From Chitinophagaceae bacterium (lineage in GTDB: Bacteria > Bacteroidota > Bacteroidia > Chitinophagales > Chitinophagaceae): a stretch of DNA of 64,000 bases. The notes below the pieces were generated by a model. That model did not search any database and was not told the origin of the DNA. It saw nothing but the letters and a program-made list of their open reading frames with translations. Location: positions 1 to 64,000 of the forward strand of contig JADKHN010000002.1 of the NCBI GenBank assembly GCA_016721725.1. Reading direction: 5' to 3'. The translations under genes were made by a program, and so were the position numbers. Shown here in pieces: positions 49,671 through 57,644 of this stretch. Every line of letters begins with the position of its first letter. Positions within the stretch are counted from its first letter, which is position 1.

Positions 49671-50186
49671 TTGTTTAAGCACATCAGGCTCATTCTTTTC
49701 GGCTTTGCCTTGATGGAGTTGTTTTCTTTCGCCACCTGCAAATACGGATTCAAGGACACTTCACCCATTCCGGCGGAAGTGAAGACCTTCCGGGTGAATT
49801 ACCTGGAGAACAAGGCCCAGTATGTGAACCCGCAACTCAGCCCCCAGCTTACGGAAAAGCTGAAACAAAAGATCATCAATACCACCCGGCTCCGGCAGAC
49901 GAACAGTTCCGACGCCCATTACGACATCAGCGGATATGTATCCCAATACTATACCAGTACCACCGGTATCAGTAACAATAACGCCAGCACCAACCGGCTG
50001 ACCGTTGGCTTTCACCTGGTGTTCCGCAATTCGCTTGATGAAACCAAGAATTTCGAATCGGATGTCTCCGGCAATTTTGATTTCCCGGCCAGCCAGAGCC
50101 TTTCACAGGCGGAAGCCTCTCTCAACAACGAGATGGTCCGTAACATTGTAGATAATATTTTCAATAAGATATTTTCAAACTGGTAG
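49671..50186 (+). CDS. lptE: LptE family LPS-assembly lipoprotein
   Basis: A 171-residue outer-membrane lipoprotein of the bacteroidotal LptE family, partner of LptD in placing LPS at the surface. The signal (FKHIRLILFGFALMELFSFATC) leads to a lipobox-like FATC cysteine, then YGFKDTSPIPAEVKTFRVNYLENKAQYVNPQLS, a family hallmark. I start at TTG 49671; ATGs at 49554 and 49596 would add residues read from heptamers and from a repeat also present in tilS, and would bury the signal peptide. It follows the sigma-54 activator gene, with a TPR-like gene and secG downstream. Confidence 0.82.
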   Translation: MFKHIRLILFGFALMELFSFATCKYGFKDTSPIPAEVKTFRVNYLENKAQYVNPQLSPQLTEKLKQKIINTTRLRQTNSSDAHYDISGYVSQYYTSTTGISNNNASTNRLTVGFHLVFRNSLDETKNFESDVSGNFDFPASQSLSQAEASLNNEMVRNIVDNIFNKIFSNW

Positions 50187-50194
50187 GATATCTT

Positions 50195-50248
50195 TGGGGT
50201 TGGAGGTTGGAGGTTTAGATGGTTTAGGAGGTTTAGATGGTTTAGGAA
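50195..50248. repeat. GTTGGAG heptamers followed by 9-bp GTTTAGATG/GTTTAGGAG repeats
   Basis: GGGGTTGGAGGTTGGAG (7-bp period) passes directly into GTTTAGATG, GTTTAGGAG, GTTTAGATG, GTTTAGGAA (9-bp period). It fills the 63-base gap between lptE and the next start codon. Confidence 0.85.
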
Positions 50249-50249
50249 A

Positions 50250-51014
50250 ATGAATATGGATAACAAGCTTGTTTTTGAAAAATTATTCAACCGGGATCTG
50301 AACGACAACGGTAATATCGCCCTGCTGGAAAAAGTGGTGGCGGAACATCCCTATTTTGCGCCGGCCCGGTTCTTCTTATTACAACAGTCCGGGGAGCAGG
50401 CAACCGATCATGCTCAACAGGTTTCCAGGACTGCCCTGTTCTTCAATAACCCGCATTGGCTGAAGTTCCAGCTGGAACAAACCGGGCGGGAACCCGAACC
50501 GGTGCAGCAAGAGGATACTATCCCGGAACAGGAGAATATGCAGACAGAAAATACGGATAATAACGATGACGATGCGACATTGGAGACAGGACCAGTCTTA
50601 ACTCCCACCGAACCATCCAAAGGCATCACCACCGATGCCATGCTGTTCGAACCCATGCACATGGTGGATTATTTCGCATCCCAGGGGATCAAACTGAGCG
50701 AGGAGGCCCTGAATTCCGATAAACTGGGTAAACAGCTCAAAAGTTTCACCGAATGGCTCAAGACCATGAAAAAGATCCATACCGGTCCGGCCACGATGAC
50801 CGGCCAGCCGGGTGAGGAAACCGACAAGAACGTACAGCAACTGGCCGATAAGAGCAACACAGGCAACGAGGTCCTCACTGAAGCCATGGCGGAGGTCCTG
50901 GTCAAGCAGGGCAAGCAGGCCAGGGCCCTGGAGGTATATGAAAAATTAAGTTTGCTGAATCCTTCCAAAAGCGCTTACTTTGCAGCCAAAATCGCAATTT
51001 TAAAAGGTATATAA
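50250..51014 (+). CDS. TPR-like conserved protein of unknown function
   Basis: A 254-residue soluble protein (ATG 50250 or 50256). The N-terminus (KLVFEKLFNRDLNDNGNIALLEKVVAEHPYFAPARFFLLQQS) is a helical pattern common in Bacteroidota. A low-complexity acidic linker (residues about 85-115) precedes a C-terminal TPR-like hairpin (AEVLVKQGKQARALEVYEKLSLLNPSKSAYFAAKIAILKG). It ends one base before secG. A scaffold role near envelope biogenesis is inference from context only. Confidence 0.75.
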   Translation: MNMDNKLVFEKLFNRDLNDNGNIALLEKVVAEHPYFAPARFFLLQQSGEQATDHAQQVSRTALFFNNPHWLKFQLEQTGREPEPVQQEDTIPEQENMQTENTDNNDDDATLETGPVLTPTEPSKGITTDAMLFEPMHMVDYFASQGIKLSEEALNSDKLGKQLKSFTEWLKTMKKIHTGPATMTGQPGEETDKNVQQLADKSNTGNEVLTEAMAEVLVKQGKQARALEVYEKLSLLNPSKSAYFAAKIAILKGI

Positions 51015-51015
51015 T

Positions 51016-51366
51016 ATGTTAGTTCTATTTGGCATTTTAGTGATCCTGGCTTCTGTGATCCTGGGGTTGATCGTTCTGATCCAGAACCCCAAGGGTGGCG
51101 GACTTTCCTCCAGTTTTGGCGGATTTGGCAATCAATTGATGGGCGTTAAGCAAACTACGGATGTTCTGGAGAAAGGGACCTGGTTATTTGCTGCCATTGT
51201 GGGTTTACTGTGCATCCTGTCTCCGGCCTTCATTCCCAAAGCAGGCGGCAGTTCATCGGTGAACGATGACCTGATCCAGGGCGTAAGCGCTCCCAAACAA
51301 CAGAATACCCCTCCTCCAGCCACTACGGCCCCCATGCCTGGCGCTGTGGATCCGAATAAGAAATAG
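51016..51366 (+). CDS. secG: Preprotein translocase subunit SecG
   Basis: A 116-residue SecG with two membrane helices (residues 1-22 and about 54-75) and the conserved cytoplasmic loop IQNPKGGGLSSSFGG. The C-terminal Pro/Ala-rich tail (PPPATTAPMPGA) is typical of bacteroidotal SecG. It assists SecYE-SecA protein export. It follows the TPR-like gene by one base, and a strong terminator follows. Confidence 0.94.
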   Translation: MLVLFGILVILASVILGLIVLIQNPKGGGLSSSFGGFGNQLMGVKQTTDVLEKGTWLFAAIVGLLCILSPAFIPKAGGSSSVNDDLIQGVSAPKQQNTPPPATTAPMPGAVDPNKK

Positions 51367-51384
51367 GTTTTCACAAAATATTTG

Positions 51385-51417
51385 AAACCCCGCCGGTCCA
51401 CGACGGGGTTTTTTATT
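51385..51417 (+). terminator. Intrinsic terminator after secG
   Basis: AAACCCCG (51385-51392) pairs with CGGGGTTT (51404-51411) and runs into TTTTTATTT. It ends the lptE-TPR-secG transcript. Confidence 0.9.
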
Positions 51418-51431
51418 TACTTTGCCTGAAT

Positions 51432-52451
51432 ATGAAAAAGAAGGTCATATATTCTTTATTGGTGGTGATCCTTTTATCGGGAGGATTTCTCGGCTGGCAG
51501 ATCTTCGGACCCACCGTTTCTGCACCCGGGGGAAAATATTTCTTCATCCCTACCGGCAGCAGCTATGCTTCGGTCAGGGAGCAATTGATCGAGAAGAAGA
51601 TCATCAGGGGCCCTTTCTTTTTTGATCTACTGGCCAAACAGTTCAAATACACGAAGAACGTCAAACCCGGCCGTTACCCCGTCCGTGAAGGAATGAGCCT
51701 GTATAAACTGATCCGCATGTTACGCTCCGGAAGCCAGTCGCCGGTGAACCTGACCATCACCAAATTAAGAACGAAGGAAGACCTGGCCCAGAAACTGGCC
51801 GCCAATTTTGAAACGGACTCCCTTTCCGTGATCAACTTCCTGAACAATGCGGATTCGCTTCGACCTTATCAGCTGGATACCCATAATCTCATGACCGCGG
51901 TGATCCCAAACACCTACGCCATTCTCTGGAACACCCCGGTATCGAGGATCTTCAAAAGGCTGTACAATGAAAAGGAGAAATTCTGGACGGAGGAAAGAAA
52001 ACGTAAAGCTGCCGCACTCAACATGACACCGGAACAGGTCTATGCCATGGCCAGCATTGTGGAAGAAGAGACCCTGAAAGAGGAAGACAAGGGAAAGATC
52101 GCCAGTGTGTATATCAACCGGATCGCATCCGGACAAAAACTGGAAGCCGACCCTACGATCAAATTCGCCCTGCGTAATTTCGGTTTGAAAAGGATCCGCA
52201 ATAGCCATAAGGAAGCAGCGGCCGCTTCCCCGTACAATACCTATTATGTAAAGGGATTGCCGCCGGGCCCCATATGTACGCCCTCTTCCAACACCATCGA
52301 TGCCGTGTTGAATGCACCGTCTACCGATTATATCTTTTTTGTTGCCAGGCCCGATTGGTCCGGCTTGTCCAATTTCACCTCCTCTTATGCAGAGCACCAG
52401 ATCAACGCGAAGAATTACCAGCATTTTCTCGACAGCATCAACATCCGCTGA
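51432..52451 (+). CDS. mltG: Endolytic transglycosylase MltG
   Basis: A 339-residue membrane-anchored YceG/MltG enzyme, which cuts nascent peptidoglycan and helps set glycan length. One N-terminal helix (VIYSLLVVILLSGGFLGWQIF) is followed by a LysM-like region (YPVREGMSLYKLIRMLRSG) and the catalytic domain with MASIVEEET, where Glu211 matches the essential glutamate, and YVKGLPPGPICTPSSNTIDAVL. All family blocks are intact. The stop precedes the 7-bp tandem array by 49 bases. Confidence 0.95.
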   Translation: MKKKVIYSLLVVILLSGGFLGWQIFGPTVSAPGGKYFFIPTGSSYASVREQLIEKKIIRGPFFFDLLAKQFKYTKNVKPGRYPVREGMSLYKLIRMLRSGSQSPVNLTITKLRTKEDLAQKLAANFETDSLSVINFLNNADSLRPYQLDTHNLMTAVIPNTYAILWNTPVSRIFKRLYNEKEKFWTEERKRKAAALNMTPEQVYAMASIVEEETLKEEDKGKIASVYINRIASGQKLEADPTIKFALRNFGLKRIRNSHKEAAAASPYNTYYVKGLPPGPICTPSSNTIDAVLNAPSTDYIFFVARPDWSGLSNFTSSYAEHQINAKNYQHFLDSINIR

Positions 52452-52500
52452 ATGGCCGATGGAACTTTTATTTTGTAACTTACTGCCCGAATTATCCTGA

Positions 52501-52577
52501 ATTCAACATTCAACATTCAACATTCAACATTCAACATTCAACATTCAACATTCAACATTCAACATTCAACATTCAAC
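52501..52577. repeat. Eleven perfect copies of the heptamer ATTCAAC
   Basis: The unit ATTCAAC is repeated eleven times without change and continues with a degenerate ATTCATAATT end. It lies 21 bases before the TTG start of the YihY-family gene. Perfect copies suggest recent slippage and probable length variation between strains. Confidence 0.95.
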
Positions 52578-52597
52578 ATTCATAATTTACAATACCC

Positions 52598-53575
52598 TTG
52601 ACCCGTCTCGAACGCATACTCATCACCAAAACGCCCATCGCTTTCTTTCTTCGAAAGAGCAAGCACTGGCATTTACCGGGTTTTGAAGGGGTTCCCCTCT
52701 ATGATGTGACGGTCTTCTTTTACCGGCAGGTGAAGCAGGTTGGGCTCACGGAAAGGGCTTCCGCGATCGCCTATAACTTCATCATGGCCATACCGCCGTC
52801 CTTCCTCTTCCTGTTCACGCTGATCCCGCAGCTGCCTTTCTTCAAAAAAGGAGAGATCCTGAAACAACTCACCCAACTGATCAAGGACATCATTCCGGCG
52901 GAGGCATATAACAAGACCATCATCACCTTCATCAACAATACTTTTTTCAAGACCCCGGTCTTCAGCCTCTTATCCTTTGGTCTGCTGCTTGCCTTATTCT
53001 TCGCCTCCAACGCGATGATGGGACTGATGCGTTCCTTCAACAAGAACTACATCGGTTTCAAGAAACGGAGGGGCCTGCACGACCGTTGGGTCGCGATCCG
53101 GCTGACCGTCCTGATCTTCGGCCTGGTACTGGGCTGCCTGATCCTCTTGTTCACGCAGGGAGCCGTATTGAAATGGATCGGCATCAAGAGCCATTGGTGG
53201 AGGGATGTCATCTTTTATGTACGTTGGATATTCATCGTCGCGCTGGTCTTCTTTTCCATCTCGTTCATTTATAAATACGCTCCTGCCGTACATAAGAAAT
53301 GGAGACTGGTAAATCCGGGCAGCATATTGGCCACTTTCATGTGCCTGCTGGCCACCCTGGGCTTTTCACTCTTCGTGAACAATTTCGGAAATTACAATAA
53401 CCTCTACGGCTCGATCAGCACCATCATCGTATTAATGGCCCTGATCTATATCAATTCGCTGGTACTCCTGATCGGATTTGAACTGAATGTTAGCATCAAA
53501 TCACTGAGGTCCATTGCCTTGCAAAGGGAAGCCAAAGAAAAAGCAGAAGCAAAACTGACCGACCCAATTACATAA
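52598..53575 (+). CDS. YihY/virulence factor BrkB family membrane protein
   Basis: A 325-residue integral membrane protein with about six helices. The signature region GLTERASAIAYNFIMAIPPSFLFLFTLIPQLP near residues 50-80 and the C-terminal NFGNYNNLYGSISTIIVLMALIYINSLVLLIGFELN are family hallmarks. The start is TTG 52598; the next Met is well inside the first conserved block. The family was once labelled RNase BN, which is not supported; a transport or lipid-related role has been proposed. The heptamer array upstream may influence expression. Confidence 0.93.
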   Translation: MTRLERILITKTPIAFFLRKSKHWHLPGFEGVPLYDVTVFFYRQVKQVGLTERASAIAYNFIMAIPPSFLFLFTLIPQLPFFKKGEILKQLTQLIKDIIPAEAYNKTIITFINNTFFKTPVFSLLSFGLLLALFFASNAMMGLMRSFNKNYIGFKKRRGLHDRWVAIRLTVLIFGLVLGCLILLFTQGAVLKWIGIKSHWWRDVIFYVRWIFIVALVFFSISFIYKYAPAVHKKWRLVNPGSILATFMCLLATLGFSLFVNNFGNYNNLYGSISTIIVLMALIYINSLVLLIGFELNVSIKSLRSIALQREAKEKAEAKLTDPIT

Positions 53576-53623
53576 GCGGTCAATGGTTTACCGGACATTA
53601 TACTATCTTTAAAAAAAACTTAT

Positions 53624-54229
53624 ATGAAAAAGATCCTCCTACCGGTTTTCATTTGCTCAGCCCTCGCATTCATGGCCTTTAATTTCGAAGGGGCCTTGCC
53701 GATCGGCAGCCCGATGCCCATGGCAGATGCCAAGCTCAAAGACATTTCCGGCAAGGAAGTCTCCATGAAGGAGGCAAAAAAAGACAATGGCATCCTCGTC
53801 ATGTTCAGTTGCAATACCTGTCCTTATGTGATCAAGAACCAGGAACGTACCCTTGAAGTGGCCCGGTATGCGCAGAAAATGAATATCGGCGTCATCCTCC
53901 TGAACAGCAATGAGGCCCTGCGCGGAGATGAAGACAGCTATGATGCCATGAAAGCCTATGCACAGGAACAGCAATATCAATGGAATTATGTGGTGGACAA
54001 AGACCATAAAGTGGCCGATGCTTTTGGAGCCAACCGCACGCCGGAATGTTTCCTGTTCGACAAAGACCTTAAGCTGGTCTATCACGGCGCGATCGACGAT
54101 AATCCATCGGATGCATCCGCGGTATCCCGCAAGCACCTGGTACAAGCGATCGATGAAATGACCGCGGGTAAGAATATTTCGGTGAAAGAAAGCAGAAGTG
54201 TGGGATGCACCATCAAAAGGATCAAATAA
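53624..54229 (+). CDS. Exported thioredoxin-like redoxin
   Basis: A 201-residue exported protein (signal ending near FNFEG) with an AhpC/Tlp-type thioredoxin fold: LKDISGKEVSMKEAKKDNGILVMFSCNTCPYV, where Cys63-x-x-Cys66 (CNTC) is the redox site. Later segments (DKDHKVADAFGANRTPECFLFDKDLKLVYHGAIDD) contain the cis-Pro region. It probably acts as a periplasmic thiol reductase or peroxiredoxin-like protein. It is convergent with a second thioredoxin gene across a palindromic repeat. Confidence 0.9.
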   Translation: MKKILLPVFICSALAFMAFNFEGALPIGSPMPMADAKLKDISGKEVSMKEAKKDNGILVMFSCNTCPYVIKNQERTLEVARYAQKMNIGVILLNSNEALRGDEDSYDAMKAYAQEQQYQWNYVVDKDHKVADAFGANRTPECFLFDKDLKLVYHGAIDDNPSDASAVSRKHLVQAIDEMTAGKNISVKESRSVGCTIKRIK

Positions 54230-54238
54230 GTTTTGGTT

Positions 54239-54298
54239 CAGACAACCGTAGTCTTGGAGACTACGGTTGTCTTTATTCTCCAAGACTACGGTTTTCTT
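54239..54298. terminator. CCGTAGTCT palindrome between two thioredoxin genes
   Basis: AGACAACCGTAGTCT-TGG-AGACTACGGTTGTCT (54240-54272) is a perfect 15-bp hairpin followed by TTTATTC. A further half-copy (CCAAGACTACGGTTTTC, 54281-54297) supplies the last codons and stop of the minus-strand gene. It can end transcription from both sides. Confidence 0.7.
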
Positions 54299-54783
54299 TT
54301 ATCCGAATCGACCAGTTTTTTAACGGCATCCTCAAACTGTTCGGCGGTCAACTCATCTTCATAGAATAATCTGAATCCCGTCCGGGGATTGACCAGGATC
54401 GTGGCCGGAATGGCGCCACTCCATTTCTCCGATATCTTCGGGCAAAAATAATCGGCATTGGTCTCGTTCAGCCAGGCTAACTGGGTGTCGTATCCGTTCT
54501 TTTTGACAAATGCCGCTATTTTTCCGGGATAATAATCGGGCAGGTCGAGGCTCACCAGGATCAATTTCACTTTTCGGGCGGCGTATTGTTTTGAGATACG
54601 GATGAAATCCGGGATCTCATGGATACAAGGCTTGCAGAATGTCGCCCAAAAATTGATCACCAGTAAGGAATCTCCTGCTGACATCAGTTTTTCCACATCC
54701 GTGATCTTCCATTTAGCGATCTTCTGGCCATAAGACAGGGAAAAAGAGCCCGCCAGCAATAAGATGATCAACCCTCTTTTCAT
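54286..54783 (-). CDS. TlpA-like thioredoxin
   Basis: A 165-residue exported thioredoxin-fold protein (signal ending near SYGQ) with the TlpA-type active site NFWATFCKPCIHEIP (Cys50, Cys53). SEKWSGAIPATILVNPRTG contains the cis-Pro. The final RKP and the TAG stop are encoded by the adjacent palindromic repeat, so the C-terminus was set by repeat insertion. Its likely role is a periplasmic disulfide reductase. Confidence 0.9.
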   Translation of the reverse strand: MKRGLIILLLAGSFSLSYGQKIAKWKITDVEKLMSAGDSLLVINFWATFCKPCIHEIPDFIRISKQYAARKVKLILVSLDLPDYYPGKIAAFVKKNGYDTQLAWLNETNADYFCPKISEKWSGAIPATILVNPRTGFRLFYEDELTAEQFEDAVKKLVDSDKRKP

Positions 54784-54830
54784 GGTTTAAATGTAGTTAA
54801 AAATGTGCGCATGAAGGGTCAAATTTAGCT

Positions 54831-54862
54831 TTTGGACAATCGCCCGTTTCCAGCTAATTTTG
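54831..54862 (+). promoter_or_regulatory. Bacteroidota-type promoter of lpdA
   Basis: TTTG (54831-54834) and TAATTTTG (54855-54862) are separated by 20 bases, matching the -33/-7 consensus. They point at lpdA (ATG 54926), giving a leader of about 55 bases that contains ATTCAAC-type repeats. Confidence 0.7.
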
Positions 54863-54884
54863 CCCCTGATTTTAGGCCGTCAGC

Positions 54885-54921
54885 AAAAAATTCAACTTTA
54901 CTAATTCAACATTCAAAATAA
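54885..54921. repeat. Short ATTCAAC repeat in the lpdA leader
   Basis: AAATTCAACTTTACTAATTC, then AACATTCAAAATAAATC: degenerate ATTCAAC units like those at 52501, ending a few bases before the lpdA ATG. Confidence 0.55.
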
Positions 54922-54925
54922 ATCT

Positions 54926-56314
54926 ATGGCATACGATGTAGTAGTGTTAGGCAGCGGACCCGGAGGCTATCCCGCTGCGATCAGGGCCAGCCAGCTTGGA
55001 AAGAAAGTGGCGATCATTGAAAAAGAGAGCCTCGGAGGCATCTGTCTCAACTGGGGCTGTATCCCCACCAAGGCCCTGTTGAAAAGCGCGCAGGTCTATG
55101 AATATGCCAAACATGCGGCCGGCTACGGCATCAACATCAGTAACCCGACCGCTGACTTCGGCGGGGTGATCAAACGCAGCCGCGGCGTAGCCGATAAGAT
55201 GAGCAAGGGGGTTCAGTTCCTGATGAAGAAGAACAAGATCGATGTGATCATGGGATACGGCAAGCTGATCGCTGCGGGCAAACTGGAAGTGACCGCGGCG
55301 GATGGCACAAAACAGATCGTGGAAGCAAAGAACATCGTCATCGCCACCGGCGGCCGGGCCCGTGAATTACCCAGCATGCCCATCGATGGCAAGAAGATCA
55401 TCGGTTATCGCGAGGCGATGGTCCTTCCGTCACAGCCCAAATCCATGATCATCTGCGGCAGCGGTGCGATCGGCTCGGAGTTCGCCTACTTCTACAACAG
55501 CATGGGCACGAAGGTGACCATCGTCGAATTCATGCCACGCATCGTTCCGGTGGAGGATGAAGACATCAGCAAAGAACTCGAAAAGCAATATAAGAAACAG
55601 GGCATCACCATCATGACCAGCAGCGAGGTATTAAGTGTCGATACTTCCGGTGAAGGCGTGAAAGCCAAAGTGAAAACGGCCGCCGGTGAAGTGATGCTGG
55701 AAGCGGATATCCTCTTGAGCGCGGTGGGTGTTGTGGCCAATATCGAGAATATCGGCCTGGAAGCCCTGGGCATCAAGACCGAAAAAGGAAAGATCATCAC
55801 CGACGCCAACCAGCAGACCAGCGTAAAGGGCATCTACGCCATCGGAGATTGCACGCCTGGCCAGGCATTAGCCCATGTGGCCGCCAAGGAAGGCATCAAT
55901 GCCGCCGAACACCTGAGCGGTCATCATCCCGAACCGATCGACTACAACAATATCCCCGGCTGTACCTATTGTACTCCTGAGATCGCCAGCGTGGGCTATA
56001 CCGAAAAAGCGGCCAAAGACGCAGGTTATGAAGTGAAAGTGGGCAAATTCCCCTTCATGGCCAGCGGAAAGGCCAGTGCGGCCGGAGCCACGGAAGGCTT
56101 CGTTAAAGTGATCTATGACGCCAAATACGGAGAGTTCCTCGGATGCCATATGATCGGCATGAACGTGACCGAAATGATCGCAGAAGCCGTGGTGGCCCGT
56201 AAACTGGAAACCACAGCGCATGAGATCCTGAACGCGGTCCATCCCCACCCGACCATGAGTGAAGGATTGAAAGAAGCTACCGCGGTAGCCTATGGTGAAG
56301 CGATCGATGTCTAA
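54926..56314 (+). CDS. lpdA: Dihydrolipoyl dehydrogenase (E3)
   Basis: A 462-residue FAD disulfide oxidoreductase that re-oxidises dihydrolipoamide in 2-oxo-acid dehydrogenase complexes and the glycine system. The first FAD motif VVLGSGPGGYPAAIRASQLG, the redox pair Cys40/Cys45 in GGICLNWGCIPTKALL, the NAD motif IICGSGAIGSEFAYFYNSMG, IYAIGDCTPG and the C-terminal catalytic HPHPTMSE are all present. No E1 or E2 gene is nearby. Confidence 0.96.
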   Translation: MAYDVVVLGSGPGGYPAAIRASQLGKKVAIIEKESLGGICLNWGCIPTKALLKSAQVYEYAKHAAGYGINISNPTADFGGVIKRSRGVADKMSKGVQFLMKKNKIDVIMGYGKLIAAGKLEVTAADGTKQIVEAKNIVIATGGRARELPSMPIDGKKIIGYREAMVLPSQPKSMIICGSGAIGSEFAYFYNSMGTKVTIVEFMPRIVPVEDEDISKELEKQYKKQGITIMTSSEVLSVDTSGEGVKAKVKTAAGEVMLEADILLSAVGVVANIENIGLEALGIKTEKGKIITDANQQTSVKGIYAIGDCTPGQALAHVAAKEGINAAEHLSGHHPEPIDYNNIPGCTYCTPEIASVGYTEKAAKDAGYEVKVGKFPFMASGKASAAGATEGFVKVIYDAKYGEFLGCHMIGMNVTEMIAEAVVARKLETTAHEILNAVHPHPTMSEGLKEATAVAYGEAIDV

Positions 56315-56373
56315 CGGAACCTTTTTTTACTGTACGGATAAACTTTGAAGGCTTGAAGCCTTTATCATTCACC

Positions 56374-56739
56374 ATGAGAAAGATCACCGGACTGATCCTT
56401 GGTTTTTTTATTTCTTCCCTGGCTTTTGGCCAACAGGAGATCAGGATCGAGGATGCCGCCAAACACGAAGGCGATTCGGTAAAGATCTGTACCCGGATCT
56501 TCGGTGCCAAATACTTCGAATCCTCCATGAACGCACCCACCCTGCTGAATGCCGGTGCGAAATATCCCGAGAACCCGCTGACCCTGGTCATTTTCGGCGA
56601 TAACAGGTCGGCTTTCAAGAACAAACCCGAGGAATATTACCTGGATAAGAATATCTGTGTCACCGGGCGGATCGTTATGTATAAAGGGAAGCCGGAGATC
56701 ATCCTGACCCGGGAGGAACAGATCAGCATCACCCAGTGA
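56374..56739 (+). CDS. Small exported OB-fold-like protein
   Basis: A 121-residue protein with a signal peptide (MRKITGLILGFFISSLAFGQ). The mature part (IEDAAKHEGDSVKICTRIFGAKYFESSMNAPTLLNAG, then KNICVTGRIVMYKGKPEIILTREEQI) has the strand pattern and GRIVMYKGKPEI turn of OB-fold nucleic-acid or ligand-binding proteins. The start at ATG 56374 is preferred over a TTG at 56353. The function is unknown. Confidence 0.75.
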   Translation: MRKITGLILGFFISSLAFGQQEIRIEDAAKHEGDSVKICTRIFGAKYFESSMNAPTLLNAGAKYPENPLTLVIFGDNRSAFKNKPEEYYLDKNICVTGRIVMYKGKPEIILTREEQISITQ

Positions 56740-56744
56740 TCTCC

Positions 56745-57143
56745 TTAAGCCTGGTATTTCAGATCCCGGTCGGTAAACCACTTCAGCGTATCGTCTCCCG
56801 CATCTCCGGCATAGCTGATACAGATCTCCTCTCCCGCTTTAATATCCCTGGTCGCACGAAAGTGCATGACCTTTTTTTCCAGGTCCACTTCGTGACTGGC
56901 ATTGGGCGATAAAGAATGATTGTAGAGTGAGCCAAAGCCGAGAACAATGGCCAGTTCCTCCTTTTCCCGGTCGAAAAAAAACGTATAGTCAACCATTCGT
57001 GTGGAGGAGACCAGGGCATACTCATCACCGGGAAGGACGATCAGGGGACAAGTTTCGATCAGGGCATTCTTCGCAATGGGTACTGTACTGAATACGCCCC
57101 TGCCTTTTCCCTTCACGCCTTTTATGTAGAGTTGGGCATTCAT
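56745..57143 (-). CDS. SET-domain protein, second of a tandem pair
   Basis: A 132-residue protein consisting of a minimal SET fold: KGKGRGVFSTVPIAKNALIETCPLIVLP at the N-terminus, GFGSLYNHSLSPNASHEVD, and RDIKAGEEICISYAGD with the C-terminal catalytic Tyr. SET proteins transfer methyl groups to lysines. Its ATG overlaps the stop of the upstream paralogue by four bases (ATGA). Bacterial SET proteins are uncommon and their targets mostly unknown. No post-SET zinc site is visible. Confidence 0.85.
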   Translation of the reverse strand: MNAQLYIKGVKGKGRGVFSTVPIAKNALIETCPLIVLPGDEYALVSSTRMVDYTFFFDREKEELAIVLGFGSLYNHSLSPNASHEVDLEKKVMHFRATRDIKAGEEICISYAGDAGDDTLKWFTDRDLKYQA

Positions 57144-57574
57144 ATCGAATTACCGGGATTCGTGAATGAAACCGGGGAACCGTCTTCAGGGTCTCCGTGA
57201 TAATTGATCGTCACTTCTTCCCCTGCCCTAATGGGCCGATGCGCCGTGATGATGATGAGCTCCCGGTCAAGATCGATACGGTACCTCGCATTGGAGGGAA
57301 ATGCATGATTATACAATGAGCTAAATCCAAAACCGAATGCCACGGGAGTCTTCGGGTTCTCTACCATGAAATAATAATGATATAAGGAGGAATCAGCCAG
57401 GAATTCGCTGTCGTTGGTGTTCAACAGGACCAGGGGCGCCCGTTCAATGACCTCACCGGGCTTGAAAGATCTCGTGGTAAAAACACCCCGGCCGTGAATA
57501 AGGCTCTCTCCCGCATAGAGACCAGCGGCTTTTTCAATGCGATCCCGGCGGAATAAATGCTTAAAAAGCAACAT
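57140..57574 (-). CDS. SET-domain protein, first of a tandem pair
   Basis: A 144-residue paralogue of its downstream neighbour: GESLIHGRGVFTTRSFKPGEVIERAPLVLL, GFGFSSLYNHAFPSNARYRID, and RPIRAGEEVTINYHGDPED. The Asn-His motif, where the SAM-binding pseudoknot forms, is NHAFPSNA here. The pair forms a two-gene operon with coupled translation, so the proteins may work as a heterodimer or act on related lysines; this is inference. Confidence 0.85.
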   Translation of the reverse strand: MLLFKHLFRRDRIEKAAGLYAGESLIHGRGVFTTRSFKPGEVIERAPLVLLNTNDSEFLADSSLYHYYFMVENPKTPVAFGFGFSSLYNHAFPSNARYRIDLDRELIIITAHRPIRAGEEVTINYHGDPEDGSPVSFTNPGNSI

Positions 57575-57644
57575 AACAGCACAAATTTCGCTGGTTAATC
57601 CCGTTTAAAAAACTTAAATTTAGGCACACAAAACTCCTATCAAT

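Noticed and set aside
52501..52577. CRISPR array
   Set aside because: Units of 7 bp without spacers; a simple tandem repeat. The same holds for the other heptamer arrays and for the 78-bp units at the window end.
52598..53575. Ribonuclease BN
   Set aside because: An old name for the YihY family; the protein is a multi-helix membrane protein with no nuclease motif.
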